Below, piece after piece: positions 8,584 to 19,083 of a stretch of 64,000 bases of DNA. The translations under genes were made by a program, and so were the position numbers. The first letter of the stretch is position 1; every line of letters starts with the position of its first letter. The notes under the pieces were generated by a model that saw nothing but the letters and a program-made list of their open reading frames with translations, was not told where the DNA came from and did no database searches. The DNA is taken from contig NZ_CP136136.1 in the NCBI RefSeq assembly GCF_038024875.1, positions 2,852,001-2,916,000 of the forward strand. The letters run 5' to 3'. This stretch comes from Gordonia rubripertincta. GTDB lineage: Bacteria > Actinomycetota > Actinomycetes > Mycobacteriales > Mycobacteriaceae.

Positions 8584-10005
8584 ATGACGGTCACGACCGC
8601 CTCTGGATCCGGCCCCGGCAGGAAGCCCTCGGCGTCCGCCGCTGCCGACGCTCCCACCACCTCCGACTTCGAGACGCTCGCCGCTCGGCGCGGTGGCGTC
8701 GGCCCCCTCGGCGAACGCCGCCTCACCGCATGGGGACTGACGTCTCTGCTGGTGAGTCTCTACGTCATCAACTACGCAGACAAGGCCGTGCTCGGCATCA
8801 TCGCCAAGCCCCTACGCGTCGAGCTCGGCCTCACCGCCGCCCAGATCGGACTCGTGGGCAGCCTGTTCTTCCTGACCTTCACCATCGGCGGCTTCTTCGC
8901 CGGCCTGCTCAACCGCTGGATGACGCTGCGCTGGTCGCTGGTCCTCCTCGGACTGTGCTGGGCGGCCGCGATGCTCCCGATGATCGCGGTGGCGGGCTTT
9001 GCGGTCCTCCTCATCAGCCGACTGTTCCTCGGCCTCGCCGAGGGGCCGTCGTCGGCACTGCTGCACACGGCCGCCTACGCCTGGCACCCGCCGGCCCGCC
9101 GCGCGCTGCCCGGTGCACTCCTCGCCGGTTCCGCGTCGATCTCCAAGATCGCGATCGCCCCGCTCCTCACCGTGATCACGGTCGGTTTCGGCTGGCGGTG
9201 GGCGCTGTTCGCGCTGGCCGCCGCCGGTATGGTCTGGGCCGTCGTGTGGCTCTCGGTCTGGCGACCGGGCCCGTACATCGCGAGCGGCAGGACCAAGAAA
9301 GTCGACGACACCGAGAAGGCCGAGGCCTCCCCGGCCGATGCCGAGCCGGCCACCCCGTGGATCAGGGTCTTCCTCGCGCCGACGTTCATCACCGGCGCCC
9401 TGCTGGTGATGAGTGTCTACGCACTGGTGTCCGTCGTGCTGACCTGGCTGCCGTCGTACTTCGAGGACGGCCTGGGATACAGCCAGCTGCAGTCCGGTTC
9501 GATGTTCGCCTTCCCGTCGATCGTCGGTCTCGCCCTCATGCTGCTGAGCTCGGTCACCAGCGACCGGATGATCACCAAGGGTGCGTCCCCGCGGGTGCTC
9601 CGCATCGTCGTCCCGTCGGTCGGCGTCCTCATCTCCGGTGTCCTGCTGTTCCTGCTGCCGTCGATCAGCACTCCGATCGTGTGTGTCCTGATCCTGTCGG
9701 TCGGCTACGGGTTCGCCGCCATGGTGTTCCCGCTGTTCAACGCAGCTGTCGCGGAGATCTGCCCGCCGCGTCAGACCGCCGGCACCCTCGGTGTGTTCCT
9801 GGCGATCATGGCCATCGGCGGGCTCGTCGCGCCGTACGCCACCGGTGTCATCGTCGATGCCGCGGCGACGCCTGCCGAGGGTTATGCCACCGCGTTCCAG
9901 ATGCTCGGGCTGGTCGCCTCGGTGTGTGCCGTGCTGACGCTGGTCTTCGCCAACCCGGTGCGTGACCGCAAGCGTCTGCGCCCGAATGCGGTCCTGACCG
10001 CCTAG
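8584..10005 (+). CDS. MFS transporter, probably an organic-acid importer
   Basis: 473 residues from ATG 8584, chosen over an upstream in-frame ATG because GGAAGAGG lies 9 bases before it. About 12 hydrophobic segments with a longer polar loop in the middle (about residues 240-260: GRTKKVDDTEKAEAS). The first segments follow INYADKAVLG; an early Asp in the first helix is typical of the anion:cation symporter branch that imports carboxylates. Being first gene of an operon with a thiolase, SDR and acyl-CoA ligase, it most likely imports the acid that the ligase activates. Substrate unknown. Confidence 0.82.
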   Translation: MTVTTASGSGPGRKPSASAAADAPTTSDFETLAARRGGVGPLGERRLTAWGLTSLLVSLYVINYADKAVLGIIAKPLRVELGLTAAQIGLVGSLFFLTFTIGGFFAGLLNRWMTLRWSLVLLGLCWAAAMLPMIAVAGFAVLLISRLFLGLAEGPSSALLHTAAYAWHPPARRALPGALLAGSASISKIAIAPLLTVITVGFGWRWALFALAAAGMVWAVVWLSVWRPGPYIASGRTKKVDDTEKAEASPADAEPATPWIRVFLAPTFITGALLVMSVYALVSVVLTWLPSYFEDGLGYSQLQSGSMFAFPSIVGLALMLLSSVTSDRMITKGASPRVLRIVVPSVGVLISGVLLFLLPSISTPIVCVLILSVGYGFAAMVFPLFNAAVAEICPPRQTAGTLGVFLAIMAIGGLVAPYATGVIVDAAATPAEGYATAFQMLGLVASVCAVLTLVFANPVRDRKRLRPNAVLTA

Positions 10006-10024
10006 GCCATAGGCAGCACCTCAT

Positions 10025-10105
10025 CGTCCGTGAGCGGGAATCGACTTGTCCGCCAGGCCAGCTCGTGGTCGGCTCGACAGGACGGGTGATTTCCGCTCAC
10101 GGACG
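10025..10105. repeat. Long inverted repeat between the MFS and thiolase genes
   Basis: Arms 10025-10042 (begins CGTCCGTGAGCGG) and 10088-10105 (ends CGCTCACGGACG) are complementary in 17 of 18 positions, separated by 45 bases. It sits inside an operon-like gene order, so it is an odd place for a terminator. It could be an mRNA-processing hairpin or a relic of the DUF559-type palindromes; neither is proven. Confidence 0.6.
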
Positions 10106-10158
10106 TCCTCGGTTCCACCCACAACGCAATCCACTGCCCGACATTCTTAGGAGACCTC

Positions 10159-11292
10159 ATGCGCGATGCAGTGATCGTCGACGCCGTCCGCGCCCCGATC
10201 GGACGCCGCCGCGGAGCCCTGTCCGGAATCCACCCGGCCGACCTGTCCGCCCACGTCCTCGAGGCTCTCGTCGAGCGGACCGGGCTCGATTCCGCGACCG
10301 TCGACGACGTCGTATGGGGCTGTGTCAGCCAGTCGTCGGAGCAGGCCGGCAACATCGCCCGCACCGCGATCCTCGCGGCCGGATGGCCGGAATCGGTTCC
10401 CGGCACCACCGTCACCCGCGCGTGTGGTTCGAGCCAACAGGCCGTCAGCCAGGCCGCCGCCGCGGTCATCTCGGGCCAGCAGGACGTCGTCATCGCCGGC
10501 GGCGTCGAGTCGATGAGCCGCGTCGCGATGGGCAGCTCGGCCCCCAACGGCGAGCACCAGCCGGCCACCGTCCTCGACCGCTACGGCATCGACAAGTTCA
10601 GCCAGGGCCTCGGCGCGGAGACCATCGCCAACAAGTGGGGCTTCGACCGCACCCGTCTCGACGAGTACTCGCTGCGTTCACACGAACTCGCGGCCGCCGC
10701 GGTCGACCGCGGTGCGTTCGACGGCCAGCTCGCCCCGATCTCCGGTGTGCTCGAAGGTGACGAGGGCATCCGCCGCGGCGGCACCCTGGAGTCGCTCGGC
10801 AAGCTCAAGCCGGCGTTCGCCGAGGATGGCGTCATCCATGCCGGCAACTCCTCGCAGATCTCCGACGGCTCGGGTGCGCTGCTGATCATGTCGTCGGAGA
10901 CGGCGAAATCGCATGGCCTGACCCCGATCGCGCGCATCCACACCGCCGTCGTCGCCGCCGACGACCCGGTCGTCATGCTGACCGGCCCGATCCCGTCTAC
11001 GGCGAAGGCGCTCAAGCGTGCCGGCCTGTCGATCGACGACATCGGCGCCTTCGAGATCAACGAGGCCTTCGCGCCGGTGCCGCTGGCCTGGCAGGCCGAG
11101 ACCGGCGCCGACATCGAACGACTCAACCCGCTCGGCGGCGCGATCGCCGTCGGCCACCCGCTCGGCGGCTCGGGCGCCATCCTGATGACCCGCCTCGCGC
11201 ACCACATGCGCGACAACGGGATCCGCTACGGCCTCCAGTCGATGTGTGAGGCCGGCGGCATGGCCAACACCACCATCCTCGAACTCCTCTGA
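10159..11292 (+). CDS. Thiolase family acetyl-CoA acyltransferase
   Basis: 377 residues; start supported by AGGAGACC just upstream. Thiolytic cleavage of 3-ketoacyl-CoA, last step of beta-oxidation. Nucleophilic Cys89 lies in TRACGSSQQ; NEAFAPVPLAW and the catalytic His motif AIAVGHPLGGSGA follow, with the second Cys in SMCEAGGM near the C-terminus. All catalytic residues are present. It is slightly shorter than typical FadA (~390-400). Together with the SDR and ligase after it, it completes a beta-oxidation set. Confidence 0.92.
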   Translation: MRDAVIVDAVRAPIGRRRGALSGIHPADLSAHVLEALVERTGLDSATVDDVVWGCVSQSSEQAGNIARTAILAAGWPESVPGTTVTRACGSSQQAVSQAAAAVISGQQDVVIAGGVESMSRVAMGSSAPNGEHQPATVLDRYGIDKFSQGLGAETIANKWGFDRTRLDEYSLRSHELAAAAVDRGAFDGQLAPISGVLEGDEGIRRGGTLESLGKLKPAFAEDGVIHAGNSSQISDGSGALLIMSSETAKSHGLTPIARIHTAVVAADDPVVMLTGPIPSTAKALKRAGLSIDDIGAFEINEAFAPVPLAWQAETGADIERLNPLGGAIAVGHPLGGSGAILMTRLAHHMRDNGIRYGLQSMCEAGGMANTTILELL

Positions 11293-11367
11293 CCCCACTG
11301 CCCGAAGCCGGCCGGTTCCACGCCGGCCGGCCAGAAGTCGGACAGCACTGAAAGGCACATCAGCACA

Positions 11368-12132
11368 ATGGAACTCAAGGGACTCTCGGTCGCCATCACC
11401 GGCGGCGCCTCCGGTCTGGGCCTCGCCACCGCCAAGCGGGTCGTCGACGCCGGCGGCCTGGTCACCCTGATCGACCTGCCGACCTCCGACGGCCAGGCGG
11501 TCGCCGACGGTCTCGGTTCGGCGGCCTCCTTCGCCGCCGCAGACATCACCGACGCCGAACAATTCGCGGCCGCACTGGATGTCGCCGACGAGCGCGGCGG
11601 CCTGCGTGGGCTCGTGCACTGCGCCGGCGCGGGGCGTCGTATGCGCATCCTCGACAAGGAGGGCAAGGCCGGGTCGGCGGAGGACTTCGAGTTCGTCATC
11701 AAACTGAACCTCGTCGGCTCGTTCCACGCCCTGTCGCTGGGTGCCGAGCGCATCGCGCGACTCGAACCGATCGACGGCGAGCGTGGCGCCATCGTCATGA
11801 CCGCCTCGGTCGCCGCGTTCGAGGGGCAGATCGGTCAGATCAACTACTCGGCCTCGAAGGCCGGCATCGTCGGCATGACCCTCGTGGCCGCCCGCGACCT
11901 GGCCAGCAAGCTGATCCGCGTCAACACCATCGCACCCGGCACCATGGACACCCCGCTGCTCGCCCGCCTGCGCGACGACGTGCGCGAATCCCTCGCGGCG
12001 AGCATCCCCAACCCGGCGCGTCTCGGTCGCCCCGAGGAGTTCGGTCAGCTCGCGGCGAACATCCTGGAGAACGCGAATCTCAACGGCGAGACCATCCGTC
12101 TCGACGGCGCGATCCGCATGGCACCGCGATGA
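11368..12132 (+). CDS. SDR dehydrogenase, 3-hydroxyacyl-CoA dehydrogenase (HSD10-like)
   Basis: 254 residues. Rossmann motif ITGGASGLGLATAK (about residues 10-23), the downstream acidic residue of NAD-specific SDRs (LIDLPTSDGQ), catalytic Ser in TASVAAFEG and YSASKAG with the Tyr/Lys pair. The EQFAAALDVADERGGLRGL region resembles type-2 3-hydroxyacyl-CoA dehydrogenases (HSD17B10 family), which fit between hydratase and thiolase in beta-oxidation. Its stop overlaps the ligase start as ATGA, showing translational coupling. Confidence 0.87.
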   Translation: MELKGLSVAITGGASGLGLATAKRVVDAGGLVTLIDLPTSDGQAVADGLGSAASFAAADITDAEQFAAALDVADERGGLRGLVHCAGAGRRMRILDKEGKAGSAEDFEFVIKLNLVGSFHALSLGAERIARLEPIDGERGAIVMTASVAAFEGQIGQINYSASKAGIVGMTLVAARDLASKLIRVNTIAPGTMDTPLLARLRDDVRESLAASIPNPARLGRPEEFGQLAANILENANLNGETIRLDGAIRMAPR

Positions 12133-13790
12133 GCGCCGCGGCGCCGACGACGCTCAACTACCCGGACACGAGCATGGCGGTGCTGCCGGCCAGCATGGCC
12201 GCGCTGTACGGCGATCGTGCCGCGGTGGTCGACGGGGACACCACGCTGACCTACGCCGAACTCGACGCGCGTTCGGCGGCGGTGGCGTCGGCACTCCGAT
12301 CGGCGGGTGTCGCCGAACGTGACGTGGTGCTGATCTACCTCACCAACAGCATCGAGTTCGTTGTCGCCTACTACGGTTCGCTGCGGGCCGGCGCGACGGT
12401 CACCCTCGTCAACCCGTTGCAGCCGGTACCCGGCCTGCATCGCCAGATCGTCGAGACGGGCGCAGTGGCCGGCTTCACGCAGGTCGAGCAGTCCGATCGG
12501 CTCCTGTCGGCCGCCGCCGGCTCACCGCTCTCCACCGTGGTGGTCGTCGACGGTTCGGCCGCGGCGGTCGAGGGCATGCGGGTCGAGGGCGTGCGGGTCA
12601 CCTCGCTCGACGAGTTCGTCCTCGGGCACAGTGTGGCGCCCGTCGTCACCGTGACCTCCCAGGACGTCGCGCATCTGGCGTTCACCGGTGGGACCACCGG
12701 TGTCTCGAAAGGTGTTCGGGTCCTTCATCGCAACGTTCTCGGCAACGCCACCCAGATGATCGGCTGGCGGGCCGGGCACGCGATCGAGGTCGGCGACGAC
12801 GGCCTGCTGCGGTTGACTCCGCGACCGGGCTCCGATCGCGGAGTGGTTCCGGGTGACGCCGCGACCGTCGTCGTGTCACCGCTGTTCCACGCCCACGCGC
12901 TGATCAACATGACGTTCCTGTTGCTGTGTGGTGCAACGCATGTGCTCGCCGGACGATTCGAACCCGGCCGGATGCTCGCGCTGATCGAGCAGTATCGGGC
13001 GTCGTATGTGACCGGTAGCCCGGCGATGTGGCATGCGCTGGCCGTCCACCCCGATGTCGAGTCACGCGACCTCACCTCGGTGCGGGTTGTGTCCTCGGGC
13101 GCCGCGCCGATCGACCTGGTGACGCTCGAACAGCTCGAGAAGGCATTCCCCGCCGCGGCGATCATCGAGGGCTACGGCCTCACCGAGGCGACCTGCCTGG
13201 TGTCCTCGGCGCCGCTGACCGCCGAAGGTCAGTACCGGCTCGGCAGCGTCGGACTCCCGACCTTCGACACCGAGGTCGAGATCCGCGCCGCACACGACCC
13301 GACCGTCGTCCTGCCGGTGGGGGAGCGGGGACAGCTCTGGGTCCGTGGACCGCAGGTCACCGACGGTTACCTCGGACATCCCGAGAAGACCGCGGAACAG
13401 TTCGTCGACGGCTGGCTCGACACCGGCGACATCGCCTTCCGCGACGAAGACGGTTACATCTACATCTGCGACCGCGCCAAGGACATGCTGATCTACAAGG
13501 GCTACAACGTGTATCCGCGTGAGCTCGAGGAGATCCTGGTGACCCACCCCGATGTCGCGGCCGCCGCGGTGGTCGGGCGCGAGGCCGGACCCATCGGCCA
13601 GGAACCGGTCGCGTTCCTGGTCCCCAAGGACGGCCACGTCGTCGACGAGGATGCGGTCGCCGCGTTCGTCGCCGAACAGGTGTTGCCGTACAAGAAGATC
13701 CGCGACGTCGTCGTCGTGGAGGAACTGCCGACGTCGGCAGCCGGCAAGATCCAGAAGGTCGCCCTGCGCGAGCGTCTGACACACGCCTGA
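12129..13790 (+). CDS. Acyl-CoA synthetase (AMP-forming ligase)
   Basis: 553 residues, ANL superfamily. P-loop-like motif LAFTGGTTGVSKGV (about 178-191), YGLTEATC, the hinge LDTGDIAFRDEDGY, and YKGYNVYPRELEE with the C-terminal catalytic Lys in AAGKIQKVALRE. Activates a carboxylic acid as acyl-AMP and then acyl-CoA in the cytosol. It overlaps the SDR by four bases and is last in the operon; a strong terminator follows at 13855. Chain length or aromatic preference cannot be read from sequence alone. Confidence 0.9.
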   Translation: MSAAAPTTLNYPDTSMAVLPASMAALYGDRAAVVDGDTTLTYAELDARSAAVASALRSAGVAERDVVLIYLTNSIEFVVAYYGSLRAGATVTLVNPLQPVPGLHRQIVETGAVAGFTQVEQSDRLLSAAAGSPLSTVVVVDGSAAAVEGMRVEGVRVTSLDEFVLGHSVAPVVTVTSQDVAHLAFTGGTTGVSKGVRVLHRNVLGNATQMIGWRAGHAIEVGDDGLLRLTPRPGSDRGVVPGDAATVVVSPLFHAHALINMTFLLLCGATHVLAGRFEPGRMLALIEQYRASYVTGSPAMWHALAVHPDVESRDLTSVRVVSSGAAPIDLVTLEQLEKAFPAAAIIEGYGLTEATCLVSSAPLTAEGQYRLGSVGLPTFDTEVEIRAAHDPTVVLPVGERGQLWVRGPQVTDGYLGHPEKTAEQFVDGWLDTGDIAFRDEDGYIYICDRAKDMLIYKGYNVYPRELEEILVTHPDVAAAAVVGREAGPIGQEPVAFLVPKDGHVVDEDAVAAFVAEQVLPYKKIRDVVVVEELPTSAAGKIQKVALRERLTHA

Positions 13791-13850
13791 GCCCTCGCGG
13801 TTCTGCCGGTTGAGCCCTCGCGGTTCCGCCGGTTGAGCCCCGTCGAAACC
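13788..13850. repeat. 23-bp tandem repeat ending in a GCCGGTTGAG...CGAAACC interspersed repeat
   Basis: TGAGCCCTCGCGGTTCYGCC plus ggt occurs at 13788-13810 and 13811-13833, and a third partial copy begins at 13834. The first unit includes the ligase stop codon. The end of the array (CCGGTTGAGCCCCGTCGAAACC region, from 13829) belongs to the same interspersed family as 25798-25842 and, inverted, 19021-19061. Confidence 0.7.
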
Positions 13851-13854
13851 TCAT

Positions 13855-13887
13855 AGCCCGAAACCGCGCTCAGCGCGGTTTCGGGCT
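13855..13887 (+). terminator. Strong intrinsic terminator after the acyl-CoA ligase operon
   Basis: Perfect 15-bp stem AGCCCGAAACCGCGC, loop tca, then its complement, followed by gcttcttt. GC-rich stem plus T-rich tail is a textbook rho-independent terminator. Confidence 0.88.
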
Positions 13888-14035
13888 GCTTCTTTGTCGT
13901 CGATGCGCCGCTGCCGGTGACAAAAGATCACACTGTTCGATCACCTGCCGACGGGCTTACATTGGTGTCACAGGTCACACTGGGAGAGCGGGGGCGGACA
14001 GGTCGGCGTGACCGAGACGTCGAGGGGAGAGGTCG

Positions 14036-15556
14036 GTGGCGCACACACAGATCGCCGACTACATCGTCGTCGGAGCGGGGTCCGCAGGATGTGTGGTCGC
14101 CGCACGCCTGGCTGCCGCCGGTGCGGAGGTGCTTCTCCTCGAGGCGGGAGGGACCGATCGCCGGCCCGATGTGGTGGTGCCGATGGGTGCCGTCAGTCTG
14201 TTCGCCACTGCCAATTGGCGGTATCCGCTGGCCCCGGACCAGAGCAAGGGCGGACGTCCCGGAGCCTTCGTCGCCGGCAAGCTCGTCGGTGGGAGCGGAT
14301 CGCTCAATGCGATGGTCTATGCGCGAGGCCGTCGATCCGACTACGACACATGGTCCGAGCTCGGGGCTGTGGGATGGTCGTACGACGAGGTGCTGCCGCA
14401 CTTCAGGGCGTTGGAGTCGTGGGTCGGCGGCGCAGACGAGTACCGCGGGAGCGGCGGGCCCGTTCACGTGGACTGGTGTCGCCATCGCCACGATCTCGAC
14501 GAGGCCTTCATCGAGGCGGCGATCGCCGCGGGGCACCCGGCGAATCCCGATCAGAACGGTGCCGGCCAACTGGGGGTCTCACGCACGCAGATGAACCAGG
14601 AACGCGGTCGGCGGTCGTCGTCCGCCCGCGGTTTTCTCCGTTCGCTGCCGCGCGACAGCTCTCTCCGCTTGCTGCGGCGAAAGACTGTGTCCCGTCTCGT
14701 TTTCGAGGGACGCCGGGTCATCGGCGTCGAGAGTGACGGACGTGTGTTCCGGGCTCGCGAAGAGGTGATCGTGAGTGCGGGCGCCATCGGATCACCGGCA
14801 CTTCTCCAGCGGTCCGGTGTAGGTCCGGGGGGAGCCGAGCTCGACCTGCCGGGGGTGGGTGAGAACCTGCAGGACCACCTGGTGGTGTCGCAGCAGTGGG
14901 AATCGCGTGTCCCCACGCCGAACACGATGGGTCCGATACGAGCGGCACGGGTGCTGAGTGACTATCTCACCGCCGGCGGCGGCGCGTTGACGATGGCGCC
15001 ATTCGAGGCGCAACTGTTCACCGAGGACTTCCAGATCGCCATCATGCCAAGCCATTACACTCTCGACACGGTGAGAGGGCGGGCATCACTCGAACGTCGG
15101 GATGCATTCACGGTGTTCTCCGTGTTCATGCACCCCGAGACGAGCGGTCGCGTTCGGGTCCGCGGTGGTCGCCCCGAGGTCGAACTCGAACGACTCGGGA
15201 ACGACGACGACGTCGCGAAACTGCTCGAAGGCGCGGAGATCGCACGCATGCTGGTGGAGTCGGTTGAACCGCTCAGCGGGCTCGCCGGGGCCTGTCTGAA
15301 CGGTGACGGCCCACGTGGACGTGAGTGGCTCTCGGCGACGGAGATGAGCATCTACCACGCGGTCGGAACGTGCCGGATGGGCTCGGATGCCGAGTCCGTC
15401 GTCGACCCGGAGCTCCGCGTCCGCGGCCTCGGCGGTGTCCGCGTGGTCGATGCATCGGTGATGCCGACGCTGACGTCGGGCAACACCAACGCGCCGACGA
15501 TGATGATCGCGAACCGGGCAGCCAACTTGATCCTGCACGGACGGACAGCCCGCTGA
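14036..15556 (+). CDS. GMC-family FAD-dependent alcohol dehydrogenase/oxidase
   Basis: 506 residues, GTG start at 14036 preceded by AGGGGAGAGG. N-terminal FAD-binding motif [14 protein letters not shown] (residues about 10-23), GMC signature [14 protein letters not shown] (about 85) and C-terminal [27 protein letters not shown] carries the catalytic His. GMC enzymes oxidise primary or secondary alcohols; in this setting it may oxidise an alcohol to feed the acyl-CoA route. It is monocistronic on its strand, with terminators on both sides. Confidence 0.87.
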   Translation: MAHTQIADYIVVGAGSAGCVVAARLAAAGAEVLLLEAGGTDRRPDVVVPMGAVSLFATANWRYPLAPDQSKGGRPGAFVAGKLVGGSGSLNAMVYARGRRSDYDTWSELGAVGWSYDEVLPHFRALESWVGGADEYRGSGGPVHVDWCRHRHDLDEAFIEAAIAAGHPANPDQNGAGQLGVSRTQMNQERGRRSSSARGFLRSLPRDSSLRLLRRKTVSRLVFEGRRVIGVESDGRVFRAREEVIVSAGAIGSPALLQRSGVGPGGAELDLPGVGENLQDHLVVSQQWESRVPTPNTMGPIRAARVLSDYLTAGGGALTMAPFEAQLFTEDFQIAIMPSHYTLDTVRGRASLERRDAFTVFSVFMHPETSGRVRVRGGRPEVELERLGNDDDVAKLLEGAEIARMLVESVEPLSGLAGACLNGDGPRGREWLSATEMSIYHAVGTCRMGSDAESVVDPELRVRGLGGVRVVDASVMPTLTSGNTNAPTMMIANRAANLILHGRTAR

Positions 15557-15564
15557 ATGCGACA

Positions 15565-15595
15565 GCGGCCCGCCTCTCGGTGAGAGTCGGGCCGC
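15565..15595. terminator. Bidirectional hairpin between GMC and acyl-CoA dehydrogenase genes
   Basis: GCGGCCCG-c-CTCTC, loop ggt, GAGAG-t-CGGGCCGC: a 13-bp stem with one mismatched pair between two convergent stops. No clear T-run, which is common for actinobacterial terminators. Confidence 0.7.
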
Positions 15596-15606
15596 CGGTC
15601 CTGAGC

Positions 15607-16806
<1,200 letters not shown>

Positions 16807-16985
16807 GGTGCCACTCTTGCGCGTCCACGGTGAGGGGTCCAATACGAAACCGGGATCGCTCCGATAGCCGTTGCGTATGAAACGAACGCGTTCGACGCCG
16901 GATTCGCGGGTTAGATTACTGGCATCACCCGGCGCCTCACGCCGCCGCTGGTGTCTGCACCAGAACCCCATCGGAAGGACCGAAG

Positions 16986-17744
16986 ATGTCATCCACCACC
17001 TCTCAGCCGCTCCTCGAGGGACGAACCGCCGTCGTGACCGGTGGTGCCCAGGGCATCGGCTTCGAGATCGCCCGGTCCTTTGTGGACGCGGGCGCCAAGG
17101 TGGTCCTGGGTGATCTCAACCTCGACGCCGCGCAGGCCGCCGCCGACAAGCTCGGTGGCCGCGACGTCGCCCGCGCCGTGAAGTGCAACGTGGTCGACGG
17201 CGACGAGGTCGACGCGCTGCTCGCCGAGGCCGTCGACGGTTTCGGTTCGCTGGACGTGCTGGTGAACAACGCCGGCATCACCCGCGACGCCACCATGCGC
17301 ACCATGACCGAAGAGGACTTCGACCTCGTCATCTCGGTCCACCTCAAGGGCACCTGGAACGGCACCCGCAAGGCCGCCGCGATCATGCGCGAGCAGAAGT
17401 CCGGCGCGATCGTCAACATCTCCTCGCTGTCGGGCAAGGTCGGCATGGTCGGCCAGACCAACTACTCCGCCGCCAAGGCCGGCATCGTCGGCATGACCAA
17501 GGCTGCCGCCAAGGAGATGGCGCACCACGGCGTGCGGGTCAACGCGATCCAGCCCGGCCTGATCCGTTCGGCGATGACCGAGGCGATGCCGCAGAAGGCC
17601 TGGGACCAGAAGATGTCGGAGATCCCCATGCACCGCGCCGGCGAGGTCGGCGAGGTTGCCAGCGTCGCGCTGTTCCTCGCCTCGGACATGTCCTCGTACA
17701 TGACCGGCACCGTGCTCGAGGTGACCGGCGGTCGCTTCATGTGA
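16986..17744 (+). CDS. SDR oxidoreductase, FabG/3-hydroxyacyl-CoA dehydrogenase type
   Basis: 252 residues; start supported by GGAAGGACC. Rossmann motif [27 protein letters not shown], catalytic Ser in ISSLSGKVG and YSAAKAG with Tyr/Lys. The GDLNLD acidic position after strand 2 suggests NAD(H) preference. It precedes a thiolase by about 50 bases, so beta-hydroxyacyl-CoA oxidation is likelier than fatty-acid synthesis, though a FabG reductase cannot be excluded. Confidence 0.86.
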   Translation: MSSTTSQPLLEGRTAVVTGGAQGIGFEIARSFVDAGAKVVLGDLNLDAAQAAADKLGGRDVARAVKCNVVDGDEVDALLAEAVDGFGSLDVLVNNAGITRDATMRTMTEEDFDLVISVHLKGTWNGTRKAAAIMREQKSGAIVNISSLSGKVGMVGQTNYSAAKAGIVGMTKAAAKEMAHHGVRVNAIQPGLIRSAMTEAMPQKAWDQKMSEIPMHRAGEVGEVASVALFLASDMSSYMTGTVLEVTGGRFM

Positions 17745-17795
17745 GACCTGTTCTCACGCACACACTTCCACTCAGATCTGCGAAAGGTCTCACCC

Positions 17796-19019
17796 ATGCG
17801 CGACGTCGTCATCTGCGAACCGGTCCGTACCCCCATCGGCCGCTACGGCGGGATGTTCAAGAGCCTCACGGCAGTCGACCTGGGCGTCACCGCGCTCAAG
17901 GGTCTGATCGAGCGTACGGGTATCGACCCGGAGAAGGTGGAGGACGTGATCCTCGGGCACTGCAACGGCAACAGTGAGGCGCCGGCCCTCGGTCGCGTCA
18001 TCGCACTCGACGCCGGGCTGCCGATCACGGTGGGCGGCATGCACATCGACCGTCGCTGCGGCTCGGGTCTGCAGGCCGTCATCCAGGCGGCCTACCAGGT
18101 GTCCGCCGGCGACAACGATCTCGTCGTCGCTGGTGGCGCAGAGTCGATGAGCAACGCCTCGTTCTACTCCGTCGACATGCGATGGGGTGGTGCGCGCACC
18201 GGAATCGCCATGCACGACAGCCTCGTCCGCGCCCGCTCGACCGCCGGCGGCAGGCACTACCCGGTGCCCGGCGGCATGATCGAGACCGCCGAGAACCTCC
18301 GCAGGGAGTACGAGATCTCGCGCGAAGAGCAGGACGAGCTCGCCGTCGAATCCCACACGCGGGCAGTCCGTGCCCAGAAGGACGGCGTGCTCGCCGAGGA
18401 GATCATCCCGGTCACCGTTCCCGGACGTAACGGTGAGACGATCATCGACACCGACGAGCATCCCCGCCCGGACGTCTCGCTGGAGTCGCTGGCCAAACTC
18501 AAGCCGATCATGGGCAAGGCCGATCCCGAGGCCACCGTCACCGCGGGCAACGCCAGCGGCCAGAACGACGCCGCGTCGATGGCCATCGTCACCACCACCG
18601 AGGTCGCCGAGAACCTGGGCCTGCGCCCGCTCGTCAAGCTCGTCTCGTGGGGTCTCGCCGGCGTCCCGCCGCGCACCATGGGCATCGGCCCCGTGCCGGC
18701 CACCGAGAAGGCACTCGCCAAGGCCGGTCTGACCCTGGCCGACATCGACCTCATCGAACTCAACGAGGCCTTCGCCGCCCAGGCGCTCGCCGTCACCCGC
18801 GAATGGGGCTTCGGCCGTTTCGGCTCCGGAGGCGACTTCGACCGCACCAACGTCCACGGCTCGGGCATCTCGCTCGGCCATCCGGTCGGCGCGACCGGCG
18901 GCCGCATGCTGGCCTCGCTGGCCCGCGAACTGCAGCGCCGCAAGGGTCGCTACGGCCTCGAGACGATGTGCATCGGCGGCGGCCAGGGACTCGCCGCGGT
19001 CTTCGAGCGGGTTGCTTGA
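17796..19019 (+). CDS. Thiolase family acetyl-CoA C-acyltransferase
   Basis: 407 residues; GAAAGG upstream of the ATG. Nucleophilic Cys in RRCGSGLQAV (about residue 88), NEAFAAQALAV, catalytic His in GISLGHPVGATGG and the second Cys in TMCIGGGQG. Full-length and canonical. It pairs with the preceding SDR as a second thiolase module distinct from 10159-11292; the two are paralogues with different active-site neighbourhoods (CGSG versus CGSS), suggesting different acyl substrates. Confidence 0.92.
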   Translation: MRDVVICEPVRTPIGRYGGMFKSLTAVDLGVTALKGLIERTGIDPEKVEDVILGHCNGNSEAPALGRVIALDAGLPITVGGMHIDRRCGSGLQAVIQAAYQVSAGDNDLVVAGGAESMSNASFYSVDMRWGGARTGIAMHDSLVRARSTAGGRHYPVPGGMIETAENLRREYEISREEQDELAVESHTRAVRAQKDGVLAEEIIPVTVPGRNGETIIDTDEHPRPDVSLESLAKLKPIMGKADPEATVTAGNASGQNDAASMAIVTTTEVAENLGLRPLVKLVSWGLAGVPPRTMGIGPVPATEKALAKAGLTLADIDLIELNEAFAAQALAVTREWGFGRFGSGGDFDRTNVHGSGISLGHPVGATGGRMLASLARELQRRKGRYGLETMCIGGGQGLAAVFERVA

Positions 19020-19020
19020 C

Positions 19021-19061
19021 GGACCTCGATACGCGTCGCTCGGTCGACGCTACTCGGCCGG
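19021..19061. repeat. Interspersed repeat copy, inverted
   Basis: Read on the minus strand it runs GCCGGCCGAGTAG ... GTATCGAGGTCC, matching the ends of the copy at 25798-25842 (GCCGGTTGAG ... GTATCGAAACC). It lies between the convergent thiolase and LysR genes and has an internal GCGTCG/CGACGC dyad. Confidence 0.55.
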
Positions 19062-19083
19062 CGGGGTGGGGCGCCGTTATGTT

